8,385 bases of DNA from Verrucomicrobiota bacterium (lineage in GTDB: Bacteria; Verrucomicrobiota; Verrucomicrobiia; Verrucomicrobiales; Akkermansiaceae), in contig JAPLUJ010000226.1 in NCBI GenBank assembly GCA_026397695.1, positions 1 through 8,385 on the forward strand. The letters are read 5' to 3'. The position numbers were made by a program, and so were the translations under genes. Each line of letters opens with the position of its first letter. Positions within the stretch are counted from its first letter, which is position 1. Below the pieces are notes generated by a model. The model saw only the letters and a list, made by a program, of their open reading frames with translations. It was not told the DNA's origin and did not search any database. Positions 1 through 6,070 of this stretch are shown piece by piece.

Positions 1-2
1 AC

Positions 3-854
3 AAAACCGAGGCGTGGAAAACCATCGCCGCGCGCCTCGAAGTCACGGGCATGTTCAACGTCAACTCCACCTCGGTGACCGCCTGGCGCGCCTTGTTAGG
101 CCATGCCCGCAAGCAATGCGTCCCTTATATCAGCGAGTCCGCCACCTCGTGGGAAACCGCGCTTTCCGCCGAAACCGATTACCCGCTGACCCGCTTCCCG
201 ACCGCCGGGGACACCAAGGCCGGCCAACCCGGCTCTTCCGGCGCTTTCCCCGAAGCCACCGAATTCGCCGGCTACCGCACCGTCGATGACAAGTTCCTCG
301 ACGCCTTGGCCGAGAAAGTCGTGGACCAAATACGCCTGCGCGGGCCGTTCCTGTCGCTCGCGGAATTCGTCAACCGCCAGCTTTCATCCGGCAACCTCGC
401 GCTGGCCGGCACCCTCCAGTCCGCCCTCAACGAGGTGGTCAAGTCCCCCGCCACCAACCCGTTTGCGGCGATGCAAGCGCTCTCGACCATCGCCCTCGCA
501 GTGCCCGAGCGCCCCGCCGATGCCGAATACCAGTTCCCCGATGCCGCCGCCGGTTATAGCGGTTACGGCCTGCCCGGGTGGACCCGCCAGGCCGATATCC
601 TGCGCCCGCTCGCCCCCATTCTAACAGACCGCGACGACACCTTCACCATCCGTGCCTACGGCGATGCCCGCGACGCCCACGGCCATGTGCTCGCCCGCGC
701 CGTCTGCGAGGCGGTGGTGCGCCGCACCCGTGACTTCTTCGATCCCACCGATGCTCCGGACATCCTCAACCCGCCAACCAAAACCACCAACAAAACCTAC
801 GGCCGCAGATTCCAACTCGTCTCGTTCCGCTGGCTCGCCGCCAATGAGGTGTGA
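3..854 (+). CDS. C-terminal part of a large verrucomicrobial envelope/secretion-associated protein (5' end outside window)
   Basis: The reading frame is open from the window edge, so only about 283 C-terminal codons are visible; the first internal ATG (51) is not the true start because coding continues upstream (KTEAWKTIAARLEVTG before it). I recognise the phrases FNVNSTSVTAWRALL, RLRGPFLSLAEFVNR and DTFTIRAYGDARDAHG, with an ending like RRFQLVSFRWL, as typical of a long, repeatedly occurring Verrucomicrobiota family of unknown biochemical function, which I associate loosely with their pseudopilin-type (Verru_Chthon) cassettes. The NVNStS...aLL pattern followed by a PFxSLxEFvNR pattern resembles the helix-hairpin-helix part of the type II secretion minor pseudopilin GspK, so a structural role in a pilus-like or secretion assembly is a reasonable inference. 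No catalytic residues are evident. It is followed by an 89-base gap holding an inverted repeat before the next gene, in the same direction. Confidence 0.72.
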   Translation, partial: KTEAWKTIAARLEVTGMFNVNSTSVTAWRALLGHARKQCVPYISESATSWETALSAETDYPLTRFPTAGDTKAGQPGSSGAFPEATEFAGYRTVDDKFLDALAEKVVDQIRLRGPFLSLAEFVNRQLSSGNLALAGTLQSALNEVVKSPATNPFAAMQALSTIALAVPERPADAEYQFPDAAAGYSGYGLPGWTRQADILRPLAPILTDRDDTFTIRAYGDARDAHGHVLARAVCEAVVRRTRDFFDPTDAPDILNPPTKTTNKTYGRRFQLVSFRWLAANEV

Positions 855-863
855 AGAGAAGTC

Positions 864-953
864 ATGGGTCATGAGTTGATGAGTCATGAGTGGCGCTGAG
901 CCTTCTCCACCCACCAACCCATCAACCCATGACCCATCAACCCATGACCCATC
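864..953. repeat. 15-bp tandem repeat forming an imperfect inverted repeat over a gene start
   Basis: The 15-bp unit acccatcaacccatg occurs twice in a row (917-931, 932-946), followed by a half unit to 953. The left arm 864-890 is the reverse complement of 926-952 at 24 of 27 positions, separated by 35 bases. The three mismatches are A opposite C on the plus strand and become G-U pairs in a minus-strand transcript. The unit is built from near-heptads (acccatc, acccatg). The arrangement lies between two plus-strand genes and its right arm runs into the coding region of the next one. It could be an intergenic repeat of the REP type, a transcript-stabilising hairpin or an attenuating structure; there is no T-tract after it, so a classical terminator is less likely. 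Confidence 0.85.
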
Positions 954-1651
954 CCTTGAAACTCATCCCCATCTTCCTGCTCCTTCTCCCCGCCGCCGCG
1001 TTCGCCCAGAAGGCACCCGAACACACCTGCCGCATCCTGTTTCTTGACGGCCCGGACGACGCGCCGGAAAAACTCCAACTCTTCGATGGCGCCACCTGCC
1101 GCGAGGTGAACCTGCCGCGCATGAATTTCTCCAAGGTCTATCAGCTTCCGGGCGGCCCCCTGAACCTGCGCCTGCTGTCCGCCCCACCGGAGGATCCCAC
1201 CAAAGTCCCGCCCGGTGCCCCGGGCGTCGCCGTCGCCGAGGGGCTCACCGACTTCTATCTGTTAGTTACCAGCGATCCCGCCAACACCGTCGTCCCGGTG
1301 CGCATGCAAGTCATCAATGCCGGAGCCGACAAACTCAAGCCCGGCCAGACACTGTGGTTCAATCTAACAAAGAACCCCGTAGGCGGCACGCTTGGTTCCG
1401 GGAAACTCGTGATCCGGCCGAATTCGCGCGTGACCCTCGATGCGCCGACCACCGGCAACCGCGATTATCCGGTCAACCTTTTCTTCCGCATCCCCGGCAA
1501 TGAGCGGCTCTATCCGCTTTGCGCGACCCGCTGGCGCCATGACCCGCGCAGCCGCAGCGTCGCCTTCATCATCGCCGAAAACGGCATCCGCAGCCCGCGC
1601 GTGATGGTTTTCCCCGACTACCGGGAACCCGAACAGAAGAAATCTCCATGA
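944..1651 (+). CDS. Small secreted protein of unknown function, verrucomicrobial
   Basis: About 235 residues from the ATG at 944. The start could also be the ATG at 929 or the GTG at 890, but those only add repeat-encoded residues (MTHQP), and 944 gives a compact signal peptide: MTHPLK, then the hydrophobic run LIPIFLLLLPAAA, with a cleavage-like AFA|Q after residue 21. The mature part has no membrane segment and reads as a beta-rich protein: alternating polar and hydrophobic stretches, FLDGPDDAPEKLQLFDG, a central GLTDFYLLVTSDP, a turn-rich PGQTLWFNLTKNPVGG, and an ending with FIIAENGIRSPRVMVFPD. I do not recognise a named domain. Its position just behind a large envelope-associated gene, and its export signal, suggest a periplasmic or surface accessory protein. 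The 22-base gap to the next gene would allow co-transcription with the sugar isomerase, though function does not obviously link them. No Shine-Dalgarno sequence precedes any of the candidate starts. Confidence 0.75.
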   Translation: MTHPLKLIPIFLLLLPAAAFAQKAPEHTCRILFLDGPDDAPEKLQLFDGATCREVNLPRMNFSKVYQLPGGPLNLRLLSAPPEDPTKVPPGAPGVAVAEGLTDFYLLVTSDPANTVVPVRMQVINAGADKLKPGQTLWFNLTKNPVGGTLGSGKLVIRPNSRVTLDAPTTGNRDYPVNLFFRIPGNERLYPLCATRWRHDPRSRSVAFIIAENGIRSPRVMVFPDYREPEQKKSP

Positions 1652-1673
1652 ACCGCAAAATCTAACAAACACA

Positions 1674-2522
1674 ATGCCATCAATTCCCATGAAATCACTA
1701 CCCTTTCGTTTCGGAGCTGAAACCTACACTTGGTTTATGAAGGATCAGGGCCGCGCCCACGCCGGGCGGCTTGGCCACATGATCGAAGTCACGGCGCAGG
1801 CCGGGTTCTCCGGCTTCTCGCCGAGTCATTCCTGGATGGGCGACATGTTTGCAGCCGACCGCTTGGAACGGGCGCTGAAAAATGCCGGCCTGGACCTTGC
1901 CGCCATCGCGCTGGTGTTGCCGTGGAATCTGCCGGAGGAAACCGCGCGCGAACGCGCCGAGGCTGATGCCACGATCGCTCTGCTGCAACGCTTTCCCGGC
2001 GCAACACTCTGTACCGTGCAATTGCCTGAAGGACGCCACGAGTTGGAGGTGCGGCAGACGAACCTGGTGGCCAACCTCAATGCGGTGTCGCAGCGTGCCG
2101 CCAAGGCCGGCGTGCCCGCGAGCTTTCATCCCAATTCGCCGCACTCGTCCATCATTCGCACGGAATCGGACTACCGCGCCGTTTTGGATAGACTCGACAC
2201 GGCTGTCACGGGTTGGACGCCGGATGTCGGCCACATTGCCAACGGCGGCATGGATCCGCTGCGGATCATGCGCGACTACGCGCCGCTGATCAACCTAGTC
2301 CATTACAAGGACTGGGACGGCGAGCCGGAATTCGCGCTGATGGGCCAGGGAAAAGTCGATCTGATCGGCATCACGCAGTGGCTGTTAGAGCGGAATTATG
2401 CCGGCTGGATCATCTGCGAAGACGAGGCCGTGCAGGCCATCGAAGATCCTGACGGTGTCACGTTGCACGACGGCACATGGATCAAGGACGTGCTCATTCC
2501 GGCACTGCGGCCGCAAACCTGA
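1674..2522 (+). CDS. Sugar phosphate isomerase/epimerase-like TIM-barrel protein (AP endonuclease 2 fold)
   Basis: 282 residues, the usual length for the xylose isomerase-like TIM-barrel family (PF01261), whose members isomerise, epimerise or dehydrate sugars and inosose compounds using a divalent metal. Expected metal/acid-base positions are visible: H152 in SFHPNS, D184 and H187 in TPDVGH, H210 and D213 in VHYKD, and E249 in ICEDE, together with the family's GxGxVD turn (GQGKVDL, 224-230) near the end. The N-terminal FGAETYTW and AQAGFSGFSPS pieces are the first barrel strands. There is no signal peptide, so it is cytoplasmic. A second ATG five codons in (1689) is an alternative start. The gene sits 11 bases before the alpha/beta hydrolase and shares its terminator, so the two are probably one operon. 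The closest functional analogy is an IolE/inosose dehydratase or 3-keto-sugar epimerase/hydratase type; substrate cannot be read from the sequence. Confidence 0.88.
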   Translation: MPSIPMKSLPFRFGAETYTWFMKDQGRAHAGRLGHMIEVTAQAGFSGFSPSHSWMGDMFAADRLERALKNAGLDLAAIALVLPWNLPEETARERAEADATIALLQRFPGATLCTVQLPEGRHELEVRQTNLVANLNAVSQRAAKAGVPASFHPNSPHSSIIRTESDYRAVLDRLDTAVTGWTPDVGHIANGGMDPLRIMRDYAPLINLVHYKDWDGEPEFALMGQGKVDLIGITQWLLERNYAGWIICEDEAVQAIEDPDGVTLHDGTWIKDVLIPALRPQT

Positions 2523-2533
2523 CTTCTCCCGCC

Positions 2534-3337
2534 ATGCCGACGATCTCAACTAACGGAATTCAACTATACTACGACGAGTGCGGCACGGGTGAACCGGTGC
2601 TGTTGATTATGGGCATCACCGCCCCGGGAGCGGCCTGGGAACTGCACGCGAAGTTCTGGCAGCAACGGTTCCGCTGCATCCTGCCCGATAACCGGGGCGT
2701 GGGCCTCACCGACAAGCCGCCCGGGCCGTATTCAAGCGCCATGATGGCGGATGACTTCGCCGGCATGCTGGACGCGCTGGACCTGGCGCGCGTGCGGGTG
2801 GTCGGTTGCTCGATGGGAAGCATCATCGCACAACAACTTGCGCTGCGGCATCCCGAGCGCGTGCAATCCATGGTGCTGATGTGCCCGTGGGCGCGCTGCG
2901 ACGCTTATGCGCGCGGCGTCTTCGATCATATCAAGACCATCAAGGCGCGGCTCCGGCCCGAAGAGTTCATGATATATATCCAGTTGCTGATTTTTTCGAA
3001 ACCGACGTGGGATCTCTCCCAAGGTCTGGCGGACTTGATGGAGGGACGTCGGCAGGCCGCCGAAAATGCCCAGCCGCAGCCCTTGCACGCGCTCGAGGCC
3101 CAGGCGGCAGCCTGCACCGGCCACGATACCTTCGCTGAGCTGGGCCGCATCCGTTGTCCGACACTCGTGATCGGCGGCGACGCCGATATTTTCACCCCGC
3201 GCTGGATGGCCGGGGAAGTCGCGGGCGGCATCCCCGGCGCGGAATTGCATCTGTATCCGGGTGCCGGTCATGCCTTCCACTGGGAGCGGATCGACGACTT
3301 CAACCCGCGCGTGCTTGAATGGCTCGCGGCGCACTGA
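2534..3337 (+). CDS. Alpha/beta hydrolase (esterase or lactonase type)
   Basis: 267 residues from the ATG at 2534; the frame is open further upstream to 2477, but that would overlap the preceding gene, while 2534 starts directly with the first beta strand (TNGIQLYYDECGTGEPVLLI). It has a complete catalytic set of the alpha/beta hydrolase fold: oxyanion-hole region LLIMGITAPG (residues 23-32), nucleophile S93 in the elbow GCSMG, acid D218 in GGDADIFTP and H246 in GAGHAFHW. The PDNRGVGLTDKP motif (51-62) is typical of the 3-oxoadipate enol-lactonase / non-haem haloperoxidase-like subgroup. A cap region of mainly helices lies between about residues 120 and 195. No signal peptide, so cytoplasmic. 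An ester- or lactone-cleaving role on a sugar-derived product would fit its coupling to the isomerase gene 11 bases upstream, but that is inference. A terminator follows about 50 bases downstream. Confidence 0.92.
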   Translation: MPTISTNGIQLYYDECGTGEPVLLIMGITAPGAAWELHAKFWQQRFRCILPDNRGVGLTDKPPGPYSSAMMADDFAGMLDALDLARVRVVGCSMGSIIAQQLALRHPERVQSMVLMCPWARCDAYARGVFDHIKTIKARLRPEEFMIYIQLLIFSKPTWDLSQGLADLMEGRRQAAENAQPQPLHALEAQAAACTGHDTFAELGRIRCPTLVIGGDADIFTPRWMAGEVAGGIPGAELHLYPGAGHAFHWERIDDFNPRVLEWLAAH

Positions 3338-3386
3338 ACCAAAGGTGCGTGCTTGCACTGCGGGAAATTCCTGCCATAACAGAACC

Positions 3387-3414
3387 CGCGCCCCAATCAT
3401 CATGGCGCGTTTTT
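3387..3414 (+). terminator. Intrinsic terminator after the alpha/beta hydrolase
   Basis: A perfect 6-bp GC-only stem, CGCGCC (3387-3392) and GGCGCG (3404-3409), with an 11-base loop, is directly followed by five T residues (3410-3414). It lies 49 bases behind the hydrolase stop codon and 24 bases before the next start codon, so it should separate the isomerase/hydrolase unit from the DUF1080/GH4 unit. This leaves very little room for a promoter of the second unit, unless that promoter overlaps the terminator or read-through is used. Confidence 0.75.
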
Positions 3415-3438
3415 CAAGCAACCTAACAGACATATACC

Positions 3439-4158
3439 ATGCAACCGCTCCTGTCGTCCCTCGCCCTCGCCCTCGCCCTCGCCCTCGCCCTCATCCTCGG
3501 CTCCACGCTGGCACATGCCGCGGAGAAATCCCTCTTCAACGGCAAAGATCTCACCGGCTGGAAAGGACAACCCGAATTCTGGAGTGTCAAAGACGGTGCC
3601 ATCACCGGCCAAACCACCAAGGATTTGCGCGTCAAGGAAAACACCTTCCTCATCTGGCAGGACGGCGAAGTCGCCGACTTCGAACTCACCTGCAAATTCA
3701 AGATCGTTGATGCCGACGGCAAGTCCGCGGGTTTCGGCAACTCCGGCATCCAGTATCGCAGCAAAGTCGTCAAACCCGAGTATTCCGTCGTCGCCGGCTA
3801 TCAGGCGGATGTCGAGTGCGGCAAGACCTACAGCGGCATCCTCTATGAGGAAAAAGGCCGCGGCATCCTCGCCCAGCGCGGACAGAAAGTCGTCATCAAG
3901 GACGGTGCCAAACCGGAAGTGACCGGCGAAGTCGGCAAGAGCGAGGAGATCCAGGCTGCGATCATGCCCGCCGAATGGAACGAATACAAGATCGTCGCCA
4001 AGGGCGGCCACCTGCAGCACTTTATCAACGGCAAGCAAACCGTGGAGGTGACCGACGAATCCGCCGCCGGTGCCAAGAAGGGCGTGCTCGCGTTCCAACT
4101 CCACGCGGGCCAACCGATGACCGTACAGTTCAAGGACATCATCCTGAAAACCGATTGA
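3439..4158 (+). CDS. Secreted DUF1080 protein (3-keto-disaccharide hydrolase family)
   Basis: 239 residues. A signal peptide opens the protein: MQPLLSS, then an Ala-Leu repeat core (about residues 8-19), GSTLAHA|AEK with cleavage likely after residue 27. The remainder is one PF06439 (DUF1080) domain, a concanavalin-like jelly roll. Its hallmarks are all present: SLFNGKDLTGW (31-41), a GxIxG turn (GAITGQ, 53-58), FELTCKFKI, NSGIQYRS (101-108), GYQADV (120-125), ILYEEKGRG (134-142), EWNEYKI (179-185), FINGK and a terminal FQLHAGQPMTVQFKDI. Family members have been shown to act on 3-keto glycosides, cleaving the glycosidic bond by elimination/hydration; many are exported, as here. The GH4 gene follows after 48 bases in the same direction and is probably co-transcribed. 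Length is normal for a single-domain member. Family assignment is firm; the exact substrate is unknown. Confidence 0.93.
   Translation: MQPLLSSLALALALALALILGSTLAHAAEKSLFNGKDLTGWKGQPEFWSVKDGAITGQTTKDLRVKENTFLIWQDGEVADFELTCKFKIVDADGKSAGFGNSGIQYRSKVVKPEYSVVAGYQADVECGKTYSGILYEEKGRGILAQRGQKVVIKDGAKPEVTGEVGKSEEIQAAIMPAEWNEYKIVAKGGHLQHFINGKQTVEVTDESAAGAKKGVLAFQLHAGQPMTVQFKDIILKTD
3458..3493 (+). repeat. Hexanucleotide microsatellite (ccctcg) inside a signal peptide
   Basis: Five perfect tandem copies of ccctcg (3458-3487) plus a sixth with its last base changed (ccctca, 3488-3493). In the reading frame the tract encodes alternating Leu and Ala and forms most of the hydrophobic core of the signal peptide of the DUF1080 protein. 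Because the unit is two codons long, gain or loss of a copy would keep the frame and only lengthen or shorten the core by Ala-Leu. Confidence 0.95.
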
Positions 4159-4206
4159 GCGCATGCCATCCGCTTCCCACCCGTAATCCCTAACCATCAC
4201 TCGACC

Positions 4207-5625
4207 ATGGCCAAAATCGCAATGCTTGGAGCAGGCAGCTTGGTGTTCTGCAAAACCCTCATGGCGGATTTCCTAGCAACACCCGCACTCGCCGGCAGCG
4301 AATACCGGCTGATGGCGCTGACCCACACGCGGCTGGATAAAATGCACGCGTTTGTGAGCCGGATGATCAAGGACAATGGGGTCAACGCGACGGTCACCGC
4401 CACCACCAGCCGCCGCGAGGCACTCCGCGGCGCGGATTATGTGGTGGTGATGTTGCAGGCCGGCGGGGTCGCGGAATTCCGCCAGGATTATGAAATCCCA
4501 CTCAAGTACGGCGTCGATCAATGCATCGGCGATACCCTGGGGCCGGGCGGCGTGTTTCGCGCACTGCGGCATATTCCGGCGCTGATGGAAATCGCGCGCG
4601 ATATGCAGGAACTGTGCCCCAACGCGATTCTGTTCAATTATGCCAACCCGATGGCGATGTGCTGCTGGGCGCTGGGCCGCGTGCCGGGACTCCAGTTTGT
4701 CGGCCTCTGCCATGGCGTGCAAACCACCATGGACCTGATCGCCAGCTACACCGGCGTGCCCAAAAACGAGATCGATTTCCTGGCCGCCGGTATCAACCAT
4801 ATGGGATGGTTCCTCCGCCTCGAGCACGCCGGCCGCGATCTCTATCCGATCCTCAAGGCGAACTTCGAGAAACCGGGCTACTATGTGAATGAAAAGGTGC
4901 GCGGCGAGGTGCTGCGCCACTTCGGTTACTTCATGACCGAGAGCACCGGCCATCTATCCGAATATTTGCCCTACTTCCGCAAAAACCCCAAAGCCCTCGG
5001 GCTTTATTGCGACGAACCGTCGTTCGGCGGAGAATCCGGCGCATACTATAAGTACTGCGCCATGCTGGCGGAAAAATTCGCCACCACCGATCCGCTTTCG
5101 ATCGAGTCCACCGCGCTCGGGCCCCGCAGTGCCGAGTATTGCTCGCATATCATCGAGGCGAAGGAAACCGGGGTGGTGTTCCGCCTCAATGGCAATGTCC
5201 GCAACGACGGCTATATCACCAACCTGCCGCATGGCTGCTGCGTGGAAGTGCCCATCTATGTGGATCGACTCGGCCTGCACCCGACAGTGGTGGGAAACCT
5301 GCCACCACAATGCGCCGCTCTCAATCTAACCAACGTGCTGGTCCAGGGCCTGACCGTCGATGCGAGCTTCAGCGGAGACCCGGAATTGGTGATGCAAGCC
5401 GTGGCCCTCGACCCGCTGACATCAGCCGTCCTGACCCTCGCGGAAATCCGCGAAATGGTGGCCGAGATGCTCGAGGCGGAACGCGCGTACCTGCCACAAT
5501 TCGCCAACCGCAAACTGCGCCCGGTGCCGGCCATCAGCGTGTCACCGGATGTCCAACGACAGGATGTTCCGCTAGACCCCGCGCTGGCCATCGCCAACCG
5601 CTTCGGCACGCTCGCCAATGCTTGA
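4207..5625 (+). CDS. Family 4 glycoside hydrolase (NAD- and metal-dependent, alpha-galactosidase/alpha-glucosidase type)
   Basis: 472 residues, normal for GH4. The N-terminal Rossmann fold begins at once with KIAMLGAGSLVF (3-14; GxGS loop for NAD). Further family motifs follow in order: GADYVVVMLQAGG (75-87), GDTLGPGG (108-115), the NYANPM loop (144-149), GLCHGVQ with the metal-binding Cys168 and neighbouring His169, and AAGINHMGWF with the second metal ligand His198. TESTGHLSEY (244-253) is the conserved segment of the alpha-glycosidase branch. GH4 enzymes oxidise the substrate at C3 with bound NAD, eliminate the aglycone and re-add water, needing Mn or a similar metal. The CHG motif points to a non-phosphorylated alpha-linked substrate (galactoside, glucoside or uronide) rather than the phospho-glycosidase branches, which carry CD or CN. 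There is no signal peptide, so it acts in the cytoplasm. It lies 48 bases after the DUF1080 gene and converges on the minus-strand gene. Confidence 0.93.
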   Translation: MAKIAMLGAGSLVFCKTLMADFLATPALAGSEYRLMALTHTRLDKMHAFVSRMIKDNGVNATVTATTSRREALRGADYVVVMLQAGGVAEFRQDYEIPLKYGVDQCIGDTLGPGGVFRALRHIPALMEIARDMQELCPNAILFNYANPMAMCCWALGRVPGLQFVGLCHGVQTTMDLIASYTGVPKNEIDFLAAGINHMGWFLRLEHAGRDLYPILKANFEKPGYYVNEKVRGEVLRHFGYFMTESTGHLSEYLPYFRKNPKALGLYCDEPSFGGESGAYYKYCAMLAEKFATTDPLSIESTALGPRSAEYCSHIIEAKETGVVFRLNGNVRNDGYITNLPHGCCVEVPIYVDRLGLHPTVVGNLPPQCAALNLTNVLVQGLTVDASFSGDPELVMQAVALDPLTSAVLTLAEIREMVAEMLEAERAYLPQFANRKLRPVPAISVSPDVQRQDVPLDPALAIANRFGTLANA

Positions 5626-5636
5626 ATGCAACATGT

Positions 5637-5916
5637 TCACGCGGCATGCGGCTCAAGTAACGGGCGGCGCGACGGTGAAATGTCCTCCAGAATGGTCACG
5701 TCGGCCGGGCCTGACAGCCAGTTAGCCTGGTCGGCTGAAACCTGGACGTTGAACCGCACCGTGGCGGCCGCCGCCGGATTGCGGGTGACTGTGAAGTGTT
5801 AGATAGCCGTTCTCGATGCCCGCCACCGGCATTCCGGCCAGCGAGGAGATCCCGGGATCCAGGCCGAGCGCGTATTCCATCAGGTTGTCGAGGATCTGAA
5901 TGAATTCAAATGGCAT
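5637..5916 (-). pseudogene. Decayed second copy of the verrucomicrobial C-terminal-type domain
   Basis: Read on the minus strand from 5916, the frame gives DNLMEYALGLDPGISS and GMPVAGIENGYLTL, matching residues of the neighbouring intact gene (NLMEFALGLNPRISS, GMPVAGIENGYLTL). Then an extra A in the plus strand near 5795 (gtgaag versus gtgag in the intact copy) shifts the frame. After correcting that one base the next frame continues as VTRNPAAAATVRFNVQV and NWLSGPADVTILED, then ends in a short unrelated-looking tail and a stop at 5639-5637. The conserved tail of the domain (RLKARDNTP...RRFARLQV in the intact gene) is missing or reduced to SPSRRP. Upstream, only a few codons precede the match. 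It is therefore a truncated, frameshifted remnant, same orientation as the intact gene, probably left by a duplication or by loss of an older paralogous gene. Confidence 0.85.
5681..5883. repeat. Direct repeat copy A (partner at 7531-7732)
   Basis: 203 bases aligned by eye with 7531-7732: about 22 substitutions and one single-base insertion in this copy, roughly 89% identity, same orientation, offset about 1,850 bp. Long blocks are identical, for example gaaccgcaccgtggcggccg. The substitutions cluster around 5711-5750; this copy carries the frameshift. Confidence 0.92.
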
Positions 5917-5943
5917 GGCTCGGCTTGTGTGAAAATATTTTCG

Positions 5944-5962
5944 TCAGGAGCGTTGCCCCTGA
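5944..5962 (-). terminator. Possible terminator hairpin downstream of the minus-strand gene
   Basis: Stem TCAGGAGC (5944-5951) and GCCCCTGA (5955-5962) with a 3-base loop; the single A/C mismatch on the plus strand becomes a G-U pair in the minus-strand transcript. On the minus strand the stem is followed by CGAAAATATTTTC, so a T-rich segment appears only after a few bases and is itself palindromic. It lies about 110 bases beyond the stop codon of the minus-strand gene. It could end that transcript or be a mobile or structural repeat. Confidence 0.35.
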
Positions 5963-6070
5963 ACCCCCGTTGTGTTTCGTCGTTTGGGCATTCGGCATTT
6001 TCAAGATCCGCTTCACTCCGGCAGGACGGCTCCGCCTTTGCCCTGCTCGTCGCTCCGCTACCTGCTGTTG

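Larger units (their letters stand above)
5626..6070. other. 445-bp gene-free region between convergent genes, with a pseudogene remnant and hairpins
   Basis: The region lies between the GH4 stop codon and the stop codon of the minus-strand multidomain gene. Its left two thirds hold the domain remnant described at 5637-5916. The right part (about 5917-6070) holds a perfect 12-bp palindrome GAAAATATTTTC at 5931-5942, an 8-bp hairpin at 5944-5962, and a stretch with short repeated gga/gcgga-type words and partial self-complementarity around 6019-6046. I see no intact gene, tRNA or insertion sequence in it, and no clear terminator directly behind the GH4 gene. Confidence 0.7.

Noticed and set aside
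2966..3003. AT-rich patch with gatatatatc in the hydrolase gene
   Set aside because: It encodes a normal hydrophobic helix of the cap (FMIYIQLLIFS); no evidence of an inserted element or promoter use.
2732..3433. Minus-strand open frame opposite the alpha/beta hydrolase; similarly 1698-2234 and 4273-4953
   Set aside because: Complement frames of well-recognised genes, with no domain signal of their own.
3666..3682. 17-bp palindrome CGAAGTCGcCGACTTCG
   Set aside because: It lies within DUF1080 coding sequence, in frame, with ordinary codons; probably chance.
3400..4200. Long minus-strand open frame (266 codons) opposite the DUF1080 gene
   Set aside because: It is the antisense shadow of a GC-rich gene with full family motifs; the protein is low-complexity acidic and its end is the complement of the microsatellite.
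5626..5660. Possible terminator for the GH4 gene around gcggcatgcgg
   Set aside because: Only a short GCATGC palindrome without a proper stem or T-tract.
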